From Gordionus sp. m RMFG-2023 (taxonomy: Eukaryota; Nematomorpha; Gordioida; Chordodea; Parachordodidae), in the NCBI RefSeq assembly GCF_954871325.1, contig NC_088778.1:25405120-25469119 (forward strand): a stretch of 64,000 nt of DNA. The letters run 5' to 3'. This document shows, one piece after another, positions 24,369 through 40,100 of the stretch (position 1 is its first letter; each line of letters begins with the position of its first letter). The position numbers and the translations under genes are program-made. The notes beneath the pieces are model-generated. The model was given only the letters and a program-made list of their open reading frames with translations, searched no databases and was not told the origin of the DNA.

Positions 24369-25922
24369 ATGAGGGATATTAATAGCTAGACAAGCGTACG
24401 TGACTAATTTTGATTATCTAAAAATGAATGAAACGTATTTGTGTCCTTGTAGAACTAATGCTAAACCTTACCAATGCGTGAAAATACAGTGCACAAATAA
24501 TTAGTACCTAAACAGGAAGAAGTTTTAAAATATAAGCAATTTTTTTAAACAGCAAAAGAAAAATCTGAAACTTATTAAGACTAAATTATGCTGGTTAATC
24601 ATTAGGAAAATCATATGTGGATCCACTGAGTCCCTTATTTCTTTGGATTACTTTTGCAACCATTTACATGAATAAAAACTTGGGTAAATATTTGCGTGGA
24701 GTTTATAAAACGACCATAAATTAAACTGTTTGGCTAGCATGGATTGGACTATATCGATATATTATATTTTAAAGTTATCACATCACGTTTATTAGAATGT
24801 CCTATCTTTTTATAAATAATTTAAAGTATAGGTATAGTAAAACTTGCTTATACCAAGAAGAAAGCCTAGTTTTAGTCAGCATGAAATATTTCTGAACTTA
24901 TCCTAAGAACTTTAAAAGTATATAATATAATTCTAAACATATTTACTAATCAATTAGTGTAATTATATTTAAATATGAAATTCAATATGACTTAGTTAAT
25001 TTTTTTTTATCCCCCATGCTCCCTACACTTTTGAATTTTGCTCAGTCTCACTAGTTTATACCTTTTTCTCATTGTAAATCCATCAAACCAATAACTTTAC
25101 CTAATCTTGTATTAAAATTCTAATAATTTGTCCTAATAGTCTTACAGAGCCAGTGTAGGATCATGAAAACACTACCGTAGGAATATTTTGCTAGTACATA
25201 TGGTAGTTTTTATATATTATTGATTTCAAAATGCCACACCGGGATGGAGATAACATATTTAAAAATATAGACCAGGTCGGTGGTCTGAAAAAATATTAAT
25301 GTTATATTTTCCCCCTTTTGTTTAAAATGTCACAATTAAAGAATTAAAAAGAATAAGGAGGGGAAAATATTTCATATTCGTTTTCTAACGAATTTTGTAA
25401 ACAAGATCATTACCAAAGTTATTGCTAAATATTTAAATTTAACGCATAATATTAGTTAAGAATATGAGATTGATAAATAAAACTTTTCTATTGAGTTTTT
25501 ATCAGTTTGTACCTAAAATTTTAGCTGGATTTTTTTTTAAAAAAATTGTGATTTCAAAGATACTTTAAGCATAAAAATAAAAATCTTTGAAGATATTTTA
25601 TTTTAAAGATCATTTCAAACTTTAATTTTCATTATTATTATAAAGCTAATTTTTTAATTTCGCTAAATTTTTTAAATAATATAAAGTATTCTGTTTTTTG
25701 TTGATTGAATTTAAATTTAGAAAAATTTTCTGTATAAAATAATTTTCATTTAATATATACTTACATATTTGCAGTTGTTGACTAAAATATAATTTATTAT
25801 TTTCAATTATTAAATTATCTTATTTAATTAGTTATTGTGGATTTTTGGAACATATGTTCATATTATTTAAGTTAAAAAGATACAAGACCATTCTAGCGTG
25901 AGAAGTTAAACATTTAATAAAT
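24369..25922. other. Intergenic stretch
   Basis: No element ends or coding signal were recognised. Upstream exons and the promoter of the five-exon minus-strand gene would lie here, but none could be supported. Confidence 0.4.
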
Positions 25923-26220
25923 CAGGGGCATGGAACAGAACTTTGAGTAAATTTATGGAACGGAATCGGAATGTTCAATTTCTTATCGATTTATTCTAAC
26001 ACCACAAAGAACCAATATAAATGAATATCTTTTAGAAAATATATTATTGCTATGTAATAATTGATTCATTTGATGATTAAATAAAGATTAATTAAAATGT
26101 GTTATTAAAATATATATTTCGATATTTTTCTAAGAACGAAAAGCTGAAACGGAACCTGAATGGAAATTTTTTTAACCGGAACAGGGACTGAACGGAAACT
26201 CTAAAATGCTCTGGTTCCTG
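25923..26220. mobile_element. Probable hAT MITE (GGAACGGAA-studded)
   Basis: A 298-bp block starts CAGGGGCATGGAACAG and, read from the right, CAGGAACCAGAGCA. Both ends carry repeated GGAACGGAA/GGAACCTGAA words. Flanking sequence gives only an approximate duplication (AATAAAT and AATAGAT, offset by one). It resembles the 846-bp MITE at 59686 in having subterminal word arrays, but no clear shared sequence was seen. Confidence 0.45.
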
Positions 26221-28194
26221 AATAGATTCTTCTCTTCATCTTAAAATACGGAAATTAAACTAGTAAAGAGATAAATTTTTTAATGTGCAAACTTTTGAAA
26301 TATCAATTTTATAATTGATTTCGAAACGCTCGATTTTTGGCAGCCATTTACATGGGATCTCAAAGACTATGGTATGTTATTAACCTAATATTTTATTTTG
26401 CTTATAAATCTATTTTTTTTTTGCAATAAAATTAGTTTACTTTTATTGGCGTGCATTTCTATATATTTAAGACAAATTTGAAATATTTCAAAATGCCCCA
26501 AAACCTTTATAATTTTTCTAAAGCCGTAATCGAAACTATTTTAAAATTTAAGTAGCTGTGACCGCACTGTAACATTTTCATTGGCTCCCTTACCCTAACA
26601 AAAAACTGGAACTTTTTAGGATAACGGTTCTTATCCATAATTAAAATAGAGTATAAAATAAATATTTTGAGTATATAATTTATTCCCTATGAGCTTTTTC
26701 TTTTAAATTTGGGCTGCTACTAGTAAAGAAAATTGCCACCGGGTGTCAAAAAATCAATTTTGCAGATCACTATGCAAGGACCCCCTTTTTGAATTATTTG
26801 AATTTTCTTTTTTTTTAAACTAATTTTTATTTGATAGAATGAGGAATAACGAGGTAAAATTAAGAGGGAGGGGGTAATATCATCATTAGCCTAGGAGGGG
26901 ATAGAAGTCCTTGATAACAGCCATTATTATTTCTCATTTATTATTTTTGATGCAAAAATATTTAATATAACCAAGAACAAGAATGTACAAAAATGAAAAT
27001 ACTTTTAAAATTTTTAAAAAACATTTCACGCAAATAAAATACAAATAGGAAGAAGAAAAAAAAGACTAAAAGTGAAGATATTTCTTAGAAATATTTAATT
27101 AAATATATGTTATTTTATAATGATGAAAATAGAAGATGAACATTATTATCTTAAATCAAATTCTCGGAAAAAGTAAATTTTAAAAAGTTCAGGGTTAAAA
27201 AATATTTAAAAATATAATAAATAAATATTATATTCTTTTTTGTTTTACTGAACTTTTTAGAAATGAAAATGTTATTCTCGGTAGTCACAAGGAAAACTAA
27301 AAGTGAAATATTTTTGACTATTAATTCAAACTGCCTTTGGCTATAATAAAACATATATAAATTACATTGAATTCGCAGATGTTTGAAAGAGCCATATTTC
27401 GCAAATTTTTATTAATTTCGCCTAGTTTCTAATAATTATAAGCAAAACCTATTTTATATTTTTAATCTAGTGCCCAGAAAATTTAATATTTTTTTATGCC
27501 CGATTCCGGCCGAAATTTTTTTTAGTTTTTAAGCTATAGCCCGCCTGGAAATTTAAAAAGCCCCAGAGGAAATTTGATTTATAATATTTTTAATTAAAGG
27601 CAAGCATCAATTTATTTTTATATTTTTAAACCGGAACTTGGCCCGATTATTCCCGATCGGCCGACAGGCAGAGAATTCTATTTTGATTCATCGTCACGGG
27701 AAAAAATATTCTGTTATTATAGTGCGCACAAAGCGTTTCGAACGCTAATAATGCATTTCAAATATCGCGTAAATTGGGCAAATTACCGTGTGGAGTTAGA
27801 AACCATTTAAAAAATACAAACTGGTTTTTTATTCGTTCATTTTGCACTTTGCTAACCAAATAAATTAATAGGGGGGGGGGCCTTACATTAAAAATCCCAT
27901 CTTGGTTATTTAATAATATGTAAACTTAATATTATAGAGTTTTTTAAAAAACTTACCTTTTAAAATGGAATATTTCAAAATTAATGATATAAAAAGGCAG
28001 ATGATAAATATAATTTACATAAACCAACAACTAACCTGTAATGATTTTATTAATTCGGTATATAAATTTATTATATATAAAATATAAAGAAAGATAATAT
28101 AAAAATGAAGAATTATAAAGTATCATCATTCGATTTGATATATAAATTATAATATTCTGCATAAAGATAGAAAAAATATAAAGAAAATTACAAA
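26221..28194. other. Intergenic stretch with two repeat scraps
   Basis: At about 27485-27680 there are scattered GC-rich words (CCCGATTCCGGCC, CCCGATCGGCC) in AT DNA, resembling the M4 MITEs but without clear ends. At 27717-27775 TAGTGCGCACAAAGCG and, further on, TAATAATGCATTTCAA match the M6 palindrome at 36207-36354. The 67-codon frame at 27151-27354 (-) is lysine/phenylalanine-rich AT noise. Confidence 0.4.
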
Positions 28195-31100
28195 TTATCT
28201 TATTGTAAAACCTCCATCTAGAGGCAAACTTATGCCATTTATGATACTCGCTTTATCACTGAGCAAATACAGTATCGCATTAACGATCTCGGAAACATCT
28301 ACGATATTATGTTAGAATTTCATTTAAAAAAAAACATAAATTTAAGGAATCTAAGATGCAGCATTATTTTAAATAATTTTAAAGAGATTAATTATACCGG
28401 CAAATCTTTGTAGCGGAATATCTTGTCTCATTTTTTCGCTTAAAGGATTATCACGAGACCAATTAACCTTTCCCATATCCGTCATAACGATCGTTGGATT
28501 AACTGAGTTTACTCGTATCTTAAGTACGATATATATAAAAAGAGTTCAATATAAATATGTCACATTAGCGTCTACATGACAGAAAATTTGTTGGAGGCAA
28601 CCTCCCCTCAAATTCTACTTCTATCCCTCTAAAAAAAATTTATGAGATAACGACCCCAATGATATAACAAAAAATCTTATAATGAGCCACCATTTATAAT
28701 CTTCCAAAAAATTCTAATTAAAATTTTTCCAGGCCTCATAAATTTAGGCTAGGAATAACAAATAAACATTTGTTAGTGTTAATTAATAGTTGTTGCTAAC
28801 TGTATTCCAAAAATTAGCTATGAGCGTGAATAAATCAAAACTGTACTCAAATGTTATCTGAGAATGAATGATTTAAAATTTTTCGAATTTTTTTAACATT
28901 TATTTTTATCTTTAAATCTACAAATAGTGTTTATTTTAACTATTACCCCTTTGGACGCCTAATACCCTCCAAAAAAATTGAAAGCAAATGCTACCCCCTC
29001 TCTCATGTAGACGCTTGTCACCATTATATAGAAAATATTGATAATATCAGCGATGCACCGATACATATCACCACTGATAAATATATTTTTAAAAAAATAC
29101 CGAAATAACATATTACAATTAAACTCCAATCATATTTTATTTGAATTCACCAATTTTTTATTTTTTGAATATATAATAAATATTATAAAATGATATTATT
29201 TTTATCTTTTTACGAAGTAAGCAATGCTTTTGTGATTTATATTATATTTTTTTCCCCATAAATTTTGAAATATTGGTAAAAGCATATATAAATTTTTAAA
29301 AACTTTTTAAGAGTCACAAATGATAATACACGTCTTCCACGCAAAAGATCAAATAAAAAATTATAAATTTCAAATTTTTTTTGATCCTTTTTTTTCTAAT
29401 GAGACTATGATTAGTTTATTTATTTAGAAAGTCGCTAGCCAGTCATAAAATAATTTTTTTTAGTGTTGTTAAAGTAGCTGTAACTATTTCCATATTTGAC
29501 AAAAAATGACGTTGCTTTTGAAAAAATATAATTAATCACGGATTTTAGAATGTACAATATTAACTATTTTCAAGTTAATATTTAAAATATGTTATTTAAA
29601 TAAATATATATATATCTTATAATTTCACAAATTTAAAATATTTAAAATTTATAGGAGATAGTTAGATCTTTTTTCTAAATTCATAATAAAAGGTGGAAGA
29701 TCAGAAAAATCTTATATAAAAAAAATAAAACTTTTAGAAGGAAAAAAAATAAATCAAAAAATGCTGAAAAAGGAGAAAATTGAAAAATGGTGTATTATAA
29801 AAGGTTACAATAAACTTTATCTATATCTATATTTATATTTTAAAAATCTAGAGATTAGCCACAAGATAATGGCGGAAGATTGCATATATGATGCTAATGA
29901 TCTCATGTCTTTTCAGGAGGACTATTGCCACAGATAAATTCTATATCACATGAGATAATTTTTAATTACGGCGTCATAGCATAATAGGAGGGACCTGCAA
30001 AAATTTATAAACGTATTTTAGTCATGAATGATATATTTTTTTTATGTAATCACAATATTACAATTTTTATTTATCTGATGGATAAATTTACATTTCATAT
30101 ATTTTTAGGCGTAATGATTTTTTTTTTAAAAATGTTTCCGTAAATTTTTCAATTGCATAATTAGATATCGCGATAAACAATTACACTTGACAGCAGTAAC
30201 GGTTTTCCCTATATAAGTTTCAGTTGTATAGGTGCCGACTGGCTAAACCTTTTCGTCTTAGCCATAGCCAATGTAAATGCCTAATTAGGCATAAAAACGG
30301 CTAGAGAGCCAATTTTTTCCGATTCAATAAATGATAATAAAGTTTCTCGATGAATATCAATTGTAAAGCTTTGCATTCTATTGTTGAGCATCTTTTTTTC
30401 TGTCACGGATAGAGTTTAAGAAGTACACGCTATCGTATTTCAGTTCTATTAATTTTGCTAAATAATACTCCAACGATGCCGTGTATCGAAGCATTACATG
30501 TAATGGTTTATCAAGGTAATAAAACTAAAACTTTTGTTGAATTGTATCCATAATTTCCATATATATTTGGTGTTCGCCTTTTTAATAGATCACACAGAGG
30601 GGCCGCAATTGAAGATAAAATCATAAGATTGCATATCAATTAGAGAATGAGGGCTTGGTGCTAGTTTGCTGTTATTATTCATTTTTTTATTTGAAGACTC
30701 CATACCATTTTCGATAATTTGATGTCTTAAGTATTTTATACTTGTTTTGGAAAATTTATTTATTTAAATTTATTTTTAAAAAAATTATCTAAATTTTTCA
30801 AGTATTCTTATATTGGCATGGGCTGATAAAATAAATGATGCATTGAACAAATAGATTGAAATTAACATAATAGAACTAGTTTTTCAAGCTGGACAAGCCC
30901 CATCGTTCCTTTAATAAAAACGAATTGGATTGTTTAAATAACAAAATGACAATAAATCCGTATATACAACCCAATAATCATATATTCTGGATTAACGAAT
31001 TATTCCAAAAACTTCAAAAAACAGTGATCTTTCTAATAATCAATTAACAAAAGAAGTATAAGAAGCTTTTATCTACAAATACTTAGGATTCTATATGAAA

Positions 31101-34100
31101 TGAAAAAGAATGCCTTTTGGAATAACAATAGTTTCCTCCGAGGATTGAAAATGAGGGGAATAAAAAGTAAATATAGGCTAAGTCAGTGGCGTAGCTACGG
31201 GGGGTGGTTTTCGGGTTTAGACCCCTCCCAAAGCTAAATTTTTTTTCTAATTATACGTTCAAAAGACTTAAAAGTAACTTTATATTAAATAAATTCCATT
31301 AATATTTATATTTTTCTGGTTTTGATGTTTGTGGAAGGATATTATATTCCTATTGAAATTATTCTATATAGTATTATTACAAAGTTATTGAGAATAATCT
31401 ACTAAATTATAATAACATATTATTGATGCATTTAAAAAAAATATATTTATTATATATTATAGAAGATATGGTTATGATTTGTAAGATTAACCTGGCCGAA
31501 GGCCGGAGAAAAGGGCCGAATATATGTATGGACCCCCTCTAAGAAAAATTCCTAACTACGCCACTGGGCTAAGTGTATTTCTTTTTCGTTCATTCTAAGG
31601 CATGATGTGGGTTAGGTTAATCTAAGTAAAAAATAAGATTATGATAAATTCTTAATTTTATGGCACCAAACCTATTAAACTCGGTAAAATCTAACAAATA
31701 AGTATCTATTAGTTTTTACCGAACTAGGCGGTTCAGACTAAGGCCGCTGGCTCGTTGCGGTTAAGGATAAAAAAATTTGGGGGGAGTTAATATAAAATAA
31801 AAAAGTGTTTCATAAAATGTAGCAAAACTTAAAGCACCCAATATTAATTTTTGAGTGTATATTAAAAATTTATAACTTTAAATATAGTGGTGGCCATTTA
31901 AACTTTAAAAAAAATACTTTATTAGATCTTCAAAATAGGCTTTTTTTAAAATTTTAAACCAATCAAAAAATCTCTTAGAAATGGGCTATTATTCAGCAAT
32001 TTTTTTTTAACGAGTAATCAGGTTTGAGCATAGCCTTAAATAAATTTAAAAAATGGTTCTTAAAAAAAATTAAACAATTTTTACGATAAATTATTTTTTT
32101 TAAAAATATCGAATAAAATTTTGCAAATCAAGAAAATCTAATTTTTTCTAGTGGATAATTGTATCGAAAAGTTATCAAAACTAACCTATAGAGAAAAGGA
32201 TCATCGGCATTCGGTATCGATGCATCACTTATTTAAAATATCAATTAATAGAACGAACGGTATATATGGCATATGAAATCCGTGGGGATTTAGAATCTCT
32301 CGATTTTAAATTATTTACTGAGTACGATTTTAACATTTTTAAAATCCAATTTAACCGGAAATGGATTTCAGCATGTATATATAGAACACCTACCCTGTAA
32401 ATTTTTAGATAGCTTTTGCCATAAACCTTTGTAAAATACATTGTAAAATTTGAAATGAACAGTGTGAGTGCTTTATATACGTGCTGGAATGCATTTCCGG
32501 TCAAATCAGATTTTTAAAATATATAAATCGCCCGAATTTATTGATTCAAAATCGAAAGATTACGAATCCCCATGAATAACATATCCCGCTCGACATTATA
32601 TACAAATATTTTAAATACTCATTTCATCACAATTTGGCTTACAAAGAAAAATCTTCTTAAATGTTGTGCCAGCAATTATCATTTAAAAAAATATAGTGAA
32701 CACGTTATCTTTTAAGCGTTGTTATTTAACGTAACGTTATTACAAAATAAAGTTTAAATTGGTGTAAATTTATAAATATGGAGGGTTAAAATGATTTTTC
32801 TTAAATATTATATAAAATGATTATCTCTATTTTAGCTTTATTTTAAATTAGTTTTTAAAACTGAATCAGTTAGAATAACGCTTTGTTTAATAAGGCAACG
32901 CTTGAAGATAACGATAAGCTCTCGATATAGGGTTAAGCTTTTAAATTGATTTAAATGATCTAAAACAGACCATATCTTAAAATGTATATTAAATACATTA
33001 AAGGTAAACATTTTTAGGTCCCAGCTCAAGGGCCATACATCTAGTAAGGGCATCCAGAGCCGCCTTAGAGGCACTGTAGATAGAGTGGTCAGGAATCGCT
33101 ACAAGGGCAGCCTGGCTGGATACGTTAACAATGGAGCATCCTTCAGTGAGGTTGTGTTGGAGCATGTAATGAACGACGGCCTTGTATCGCGTTTCAATTT
33201 TGACATGAATTATGTTTAAAAATATATCGATAAAATGGTTTCAATTAAAAAATATATTCATGCTAAACGTTGAGTTTGGCCGGTGTGAAAAGTTTGATTA
33301 GTCGAAAAAACACGTCATATTACAAAGATTATTTTTTGAATAAAATGATAATTTATTTTACACTTTACATAATGAGTAGCAAATAATCTCGCCCCCTCCC
33401 CAAAAATGGCCTCCTAAACAAAATGACCGCCTTTTTTTTTATGTAACATAGATATTGGAATGATCGATTATAAAAAATTTCGGTGTTTGTTTGGATTCTA
33501 CAGAAAATTTGTTGACTACTATTAAAACAATTGTCTAAAAACGTAAGAAAAAGGATATGCGAAAACTACCGTGAATTTTTTTTTTTTTTAAAAGAAATTT
33601 ATTAATAATTCCAACTATATAATTACACATTTTCGGCCAATCAGATCATTCAGGCAGGATAAGTCACCGTTTAGTTAATCAATAAATCTAAATAATACAA
33701 GAAATAAAAATTTACCGTGAGACATTTGGTCACTTGGTAAAAAAAAATTTCTATTTATAACTATCTAGCTTTTATTTTAAGATCTATCAATTAAAGATCG
33801 GCGGCCCGTGATGTTCCATTGGAATTTTCGGACTGGCCGGTAATTATTTTAACCCGATCTAGCCCGTAAAACATACTTTGTGCAAGTTGTCCAGCCCATA
33901 ATAATTATTATGAACGACGTAAATTTGCGTCATTATCAACTTCGAAAAAAAAATATTTTTAAGACCTTAGCTCGGCTGTCCGGCGCTAAAATATTTACCA
34001 CCGGAGACCGACCTATTTTTAAAAAAATGCTCAATTTTTGGCTGAATAAATAAATAAATAATAGAATACTTGGGAAACATTGACAACGGCATTAAAATTG

Positions 34101-37100
34101 ACATCGAATTGACTAAAATATATAGAAAAAAATTTTTGGTGAGGAATTACTTGAATAACAAAATATTTTTAAGTATTTAATATAAGATAAAATGATTGGT
34201 CGATCTTTAAATAATCTGATTAAAGCCCTTGAAAATTGGGCCTAAATTTGTTAAAAAATTAGTTTTCTCTTCTTTTAATAAAATAAAAAACAATTTTAAT
34301 TAGAGACTGGCCAGAACAAATTAATTAATGTTTTTTAAAATTTGATTCAACTTTTAATAAAACTAGTTTAATTTGTATATCACAAAGAGCAGGCCGTAAG
34401 CCCGGATATACGAGCCGGGCCGTATTTTAATTTTTTTTTATATATAACCGGGCCTGGCCTAATATATATTTTTAAAAAAACATGAATCGGGCCGAATATT
34501 TTAAATCGCCATTATTTTATATAAAAATTAAAAATAATATATCGGGCTGAAATTTTTTTTTTCAAATCCGGGCCGGGCAAATAATACCTTTGCAAGTCTC
34601 TGATATTTTTCAATCAAAGGTTTGGAGCTCGAACTAGCCTGAACCGACTTAATAATTGTTTTTGGATCTTTTTTTAAAAAAAATTGTAATTTCTGATGAA
34701 CTTTAAAAAAAAATGGCCTTGTTAATTATTAATATGTTCTAAAATAAACGGAAAATAATTATCAAAGAAACTAATATGCTTTATTAAATAATTTAAAGAT
34801 GTAGGAGAATCGCTCCAAAATTCTAAGCTATATATTATTTTTGTTTGTTTTAAAAAAGTCTTTATTTATTAAAAAATATAAAACCCACAAATTAGTTTTG
34901 GTTCTTAATTCAAAATTGTATTCAGAAAAGAAGCCTGTAAGTAGTGCTGTTAAAAAGCCCGATTTTTAAAAAGGGCCCGATTAAGATTTCAGGCAGAATA
35001 ATTTGGTGTAAGACTTAAGATTTGGAGAGTATAAGCCTAAACTCTGCCATCTGTGATCAAAATCACCAGGCTAGGCACAATATTAAATTTGGTTATAATC
35101 TTAATCGGATCGGGCTTTTTAACAACACTACTTGCAACACTTTTTTTAAATTCTTTTTTTTAAAAAAAAATTGGTGCTCTCACTTAAAAGGTGACTTATT
35201 ACCACTTTTTAGAACATTTATTTAGAATTTTAAAAGGAAAAGAGACCAAGGACACATGCTAATAGTTAATGATAGTGTCCAAGAATTGAGAGTCAAAATA
35301 ATAAAACAATGTATAGTAAAAAAAATTAAATATGCGCAGTTATTTTTTAAAAAAAATAAAACATCTGACATTTTACTAGTCTGATCAAAATACAGAGATA
35401 GAAAAAATAAGACTTTGAGATGGCTATTTAAAATTTGTTCACTTTAAGCTGGTATCAGCTCAAATTGTACGATTTATCAACATTATGATTTCCTTTCCTT
35501 CTTTTTATTTATTCCACGAGTTGAAATAGATGGTATAAAAATGTACATGATATTTCATAATTTTAATGTAAAATCCGGCTAAATAGTTTAAACCAAATAA
35601 GCCGTGATGTATAAATCATCATCCAAATTTACAATTGAATCGAAGGCTTATCGATTTCCAGAAATCGTTGCAATTTGGCGACCCCGGCATTATTAACCAA
35701 AAGATGGATCGGACTAATTTTTTCAATGTGACTCCAGGTGTTCTCCCAGTCAGTTACATCGGATAGTATAGTGTTTATTTTAGGGTCCTGTATAATATAA
35801 TATATTATTATTTATTTGTGATAAATTGGTACAAATTTACTATTATTCATCATTAGTTTCATTCAGTTTGAAAAAAAAAATCTCTTTTTTTAAAAAAAAC
35901 TTTTGCAATTTTTATGCATTAAAAATCCTTCAAGATGAAATCAAAAAAAAATTTTTTTAAACTGGTCTTATAAAAATTTTAAATTTGAAAAATATTGATT
36001 GTTAAATATTGGCAACAGATGCAACTTTTTTAGCCGATACCAAAAAAAAATAATAGCACTTTTTTTTCTTTCCTTTATCTGGTTTAGAAAATTGTATAAA
36101 AAATATATTTTTTTTTAATTTATGAAGGTCGTTTTTTTAAATTACAAGTATTGATCAACACCAAATATCGGTCCATATCTGATTTGTAGCAGAAACGGGC
36201 GTGTAATAATGTGCACAAATTGAGCGTTTGCGTTTTGAGCACTTTTTTAATTTAAAAAAAAACGTAACGTATCCTTTGTTTATCTAAAAAGGCAAATGAC
36301 AATTGGCGTTGAAATGCATTATTAACGTTTGCAACGCTCAATTTGTGGGCACTATAAGACAAGGATTAGAGAGGAAACATAACATTATAAATTTCTCGTA
36401 TAGTGAAATATAAACTAAAACAGTGTTAAAATTTTTTAATTTAAATTTCTTACACTTAATCACCAATTCGTTTGGTTTTTTTTATTGATTGGGAAATCAC
36501 TTCCTACTTAAAAATGAGCTTTATTGCAGTTCCAATAAAAATATCGAAAACAGGTGAAAGTGCATCTCATATTTATAATATTATGTTGCATGTTTACAAT
36601 TTAGCTTGGTAGCTATAGCTAATAGCGGCTATTTTTTTTGTAATTATTAAATTTTTTGCGCGCTACTTTTTTTGAAAGTAGCTAAGTAGCCGCTATTTTA
36701 AAAAATATAATGAAGGTAAGTATAAACATGAAAATTATAATAATCATAATTAATTATAATTTATTATTTAATTTTGAAATTGAAATATATTTTCAATTTG
36801 TAATTTATAATTTTATTTGTATTATAAACCTAAATCACGTGTTAATAATTTAAAATGTCATCGCCTATGGATATCCAAATCGTTAAAAATGATTCAGACA
36901 ATGATATTAATGAAATGGAGGATACCAGGGAAGAAAATGTTCCTAATAGCTATAATACAAATTTCCCATTCCCTAGATTTGAATATTTTTTAATAAATAT
37001 ATAATCCAAAACTGGCTTCAAATTTATTTGTTTAAAAATGTAAAAAAAAATATTTCCTCAAATCAATCCAGTAGCTATAACCTCAAGAAACACCTAAAGG

Positions 37101-40100
37101 TTAATTGTCATTTTTACATTCTAATAATATTTATTTTATAAGACTGTTCATGAGTTTTAAGGAAATGGAGAAACATCTTAATAATTTTGGTATAGGCGAC
37201 TCTACATCCAAAAAGACTAATTTCAAACCGAATTAATTAATAATGCAAATGACAATATTTTTCAGATATTGGCTGATAAAGTTATTGTTGATTTTATAAT
37301 TTATACAGTTCAGCCAATGTCCTTGGTTGATAGTCCATCATTTACCATGATTAAAATTCTATCCTCTGGTACACAATTTTATGCCGCCAGACACTAATAA
37401 ATAAAATAGCAGATAACTTTAAAATGATGAAAGATGCTCTAATAGTAGAGTTAACAGACATATCATATATATGTACCACGGCAGAGAGTTGGATACATAA
37501 CAGAAAGTAAAAGCTTATTTATATTTATAAATTGATCTGATTAAATATTTTTGAGCTTATTTAGGAATCAGAGACCATTGGCTAGGTCCTAGGACTTTAA
37601 AAAGAATATCTGTGGCATTAGCCCTCAAATGATAGGATGCCAGACATACGATGTACTTGCAAATAAAATTATTGATAATCTATCTTATATTAAAAATATG
37701 TATATAAGATTAAATACGCCCTTATCCCTCAAGTGCTAGTGTCGAGAGATTATTTAGTAAGGCAACACTTATATTTTCTGATAGTCACTCTAGATTTGGG
37801 GATGATAATATTGAAATGATTATATTATTAAAATGCAACAAATTACCATAAATATATTTTTATTATATAAATTTTTTATAATCAAAACTAACTATTTTTT
37901 AATATTTATAAGATTTTTATATATTTGCTATACAATAAAATTATAAGCAAAAAATACAAATTTATTTGTAAATTTTTTTTATAAAAAGTAGCTAGTAGCG
38001 TTTAACAACTCTGCAATTTAGTTAACTCATCAAATGAATATATGAAATTATTATAAGTGTAATCAGAATAAACTAAATTTTTTTTTTCTTCATAAGTTTT
38101 CATTTTCTAAATTTCAAACGGCCAGCTTCGAGTTTGGGACTTCATGTACATTGATTCAATTACTCTATCCAACCTTAACGTTGATGACCTCGCTAAATCT
38201 CAGAAAATCGAATATAGTTCCATATATCCTTCTTACATATTAATACCCAGCATTCGCTTTAATCTAACCTCTTTTGGTAGCAAAGCTCAAAGCTTTTTTA
38301 AAAAGATTAGGAAGACACAGATCCACGAAATTATCAATAAACACAAAGAATCTCTTTTTATAATTTGCACTAACTACCTAAGCTGTATCTCTTCAATTAA
38401 ATAATCTCCCATGCCTCCTCCATCATTATCTTCTTCTGTCCCTTTGATTATTTTTGCTACTTTCCTAATTTTCTTAATCTTCTTCCATTCTTTTTATTCT
38501 CCTTAATCATAAACAGAAAAAACTCTCCAACCATATTAAAACCCCAAGATGATTCAGTTTAACCTAGGTTACAAGGCTTATTAGTGGTTCAGTTAAAGTA
38601 GCAAAAATTTTAATGGTTCAGGTCAAAAATATCAATTAATACCAATTTAATGGTTTACTTTTGATCCCTGTTAATTTTTATATATTTTAGAATCCTTGGA
38701 ATTTTGATTATAAAATGAAACCATAACACTGATGTTGTGGCAATGACACGTCTAATTTTCTACACATTTTTACTATGATTTTTCAACTTTTTTAAAAAAG
38801 TCCTATCAGTATTCTCATGCTTAAACATTTTATGTTCAAAATTATTTTAAAGTAAACTTATATATGGCATTTCAGTTAGATGACTATATATTCTGATTTT
38901 AGTATTTAATTATAAAACCAATTGTTCAATTAATTATGTAAAATTTTTTCAAATAAGATGCACTTTTGTCGATATTGTAACAATAAATAAATATGTAAAA
39001 TAAACAATATTCTACAAAATTTAAATATTATTTTATAATGTTCTATTCTAAAATAGTAATTGTCAATAAATTACAGATACCAAGTCAGACAAATACTACT
39101 TGGGTATCAGTTAAATTCATCACTTTTTTAAAAAATATATAGTATTATAAAATATGATGAAATAAAACAAAAATCAATTTAAATTTGAGGCTTTTCTTTT
39201 GGATTTTAATTAATTTAATATTTTAAATATCAAGATGATAAATATACTAAATTAAAATTTTTACTTCTCAGAAGAGAATAAAAAGGTAATGAAAGCATTT
39301 AAAAAATTGAATGAGTCTGAAATAAAGAAAAAAGCATAAGAGAGGCTATTTCCTATGATTATTTTAAATAAAAAGTAAATATGGTCTAATTGAATATTTA
39401 TACAATAAATTATAAAGATTAGTATTATTTTTCAGTAATTTTAATGAAAAACATTCAACTAACCTTTATGGATCATTGAATAATCAGGTATCAGCAAAAA
39501 AAGTTTTACCCAATAAGGTTCCCATTCAAAAACATAAAAATTCAAGAAATATCCTTATTTTTTAAAAACTCAATTGGAAGATATTGCAATCTTTTTAAAC
39601 TTCTACCAATATCATTAAATTCCTGATTTTATCTGTATTTCATGTTTCCCATCTCTTGACATTATACTGATTGATATTATGTATTGGTGAACATTTTAGT
39701 CAAAAATAATAAAGAAAAAATGCAATTTTAAGAATGTTATAAATGAAATATAATGAATGTTTGATTTTGAATATTCAAAAAATAAAACTAATTTGTTTTT
39801 AAGTTTTTAGAAGTCTAATTTTTTTTGTTTTCCAACCTCAATCAAATATATTTGCCTAGCTATTATAAATAGTCTACTTCTTTTGACAAAGTAAGCAGAC
39901 TTTCTTCAGTTTTTGACATTGCATATACTTTAGCACCAGCTAAACTAAGAGCTTTTGCCACATCTCTTCCTATGCCTTTGATAATTTAATTTTTTTTTTA
40001 AATTTAACAGATTTTAATTTTTTTAAATATATTAAGTAAATTTTTTAAATATAAAATTCATATAAATAAATAATATATATTAGATTCTATAAGAAATTAA

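Noticed and set aside
32241-32504. Minus-strand frame of 87 codons
   Set aside because: Lies in the palindromic M2 repeat; the two halves mirror each other and no protein family is seen.
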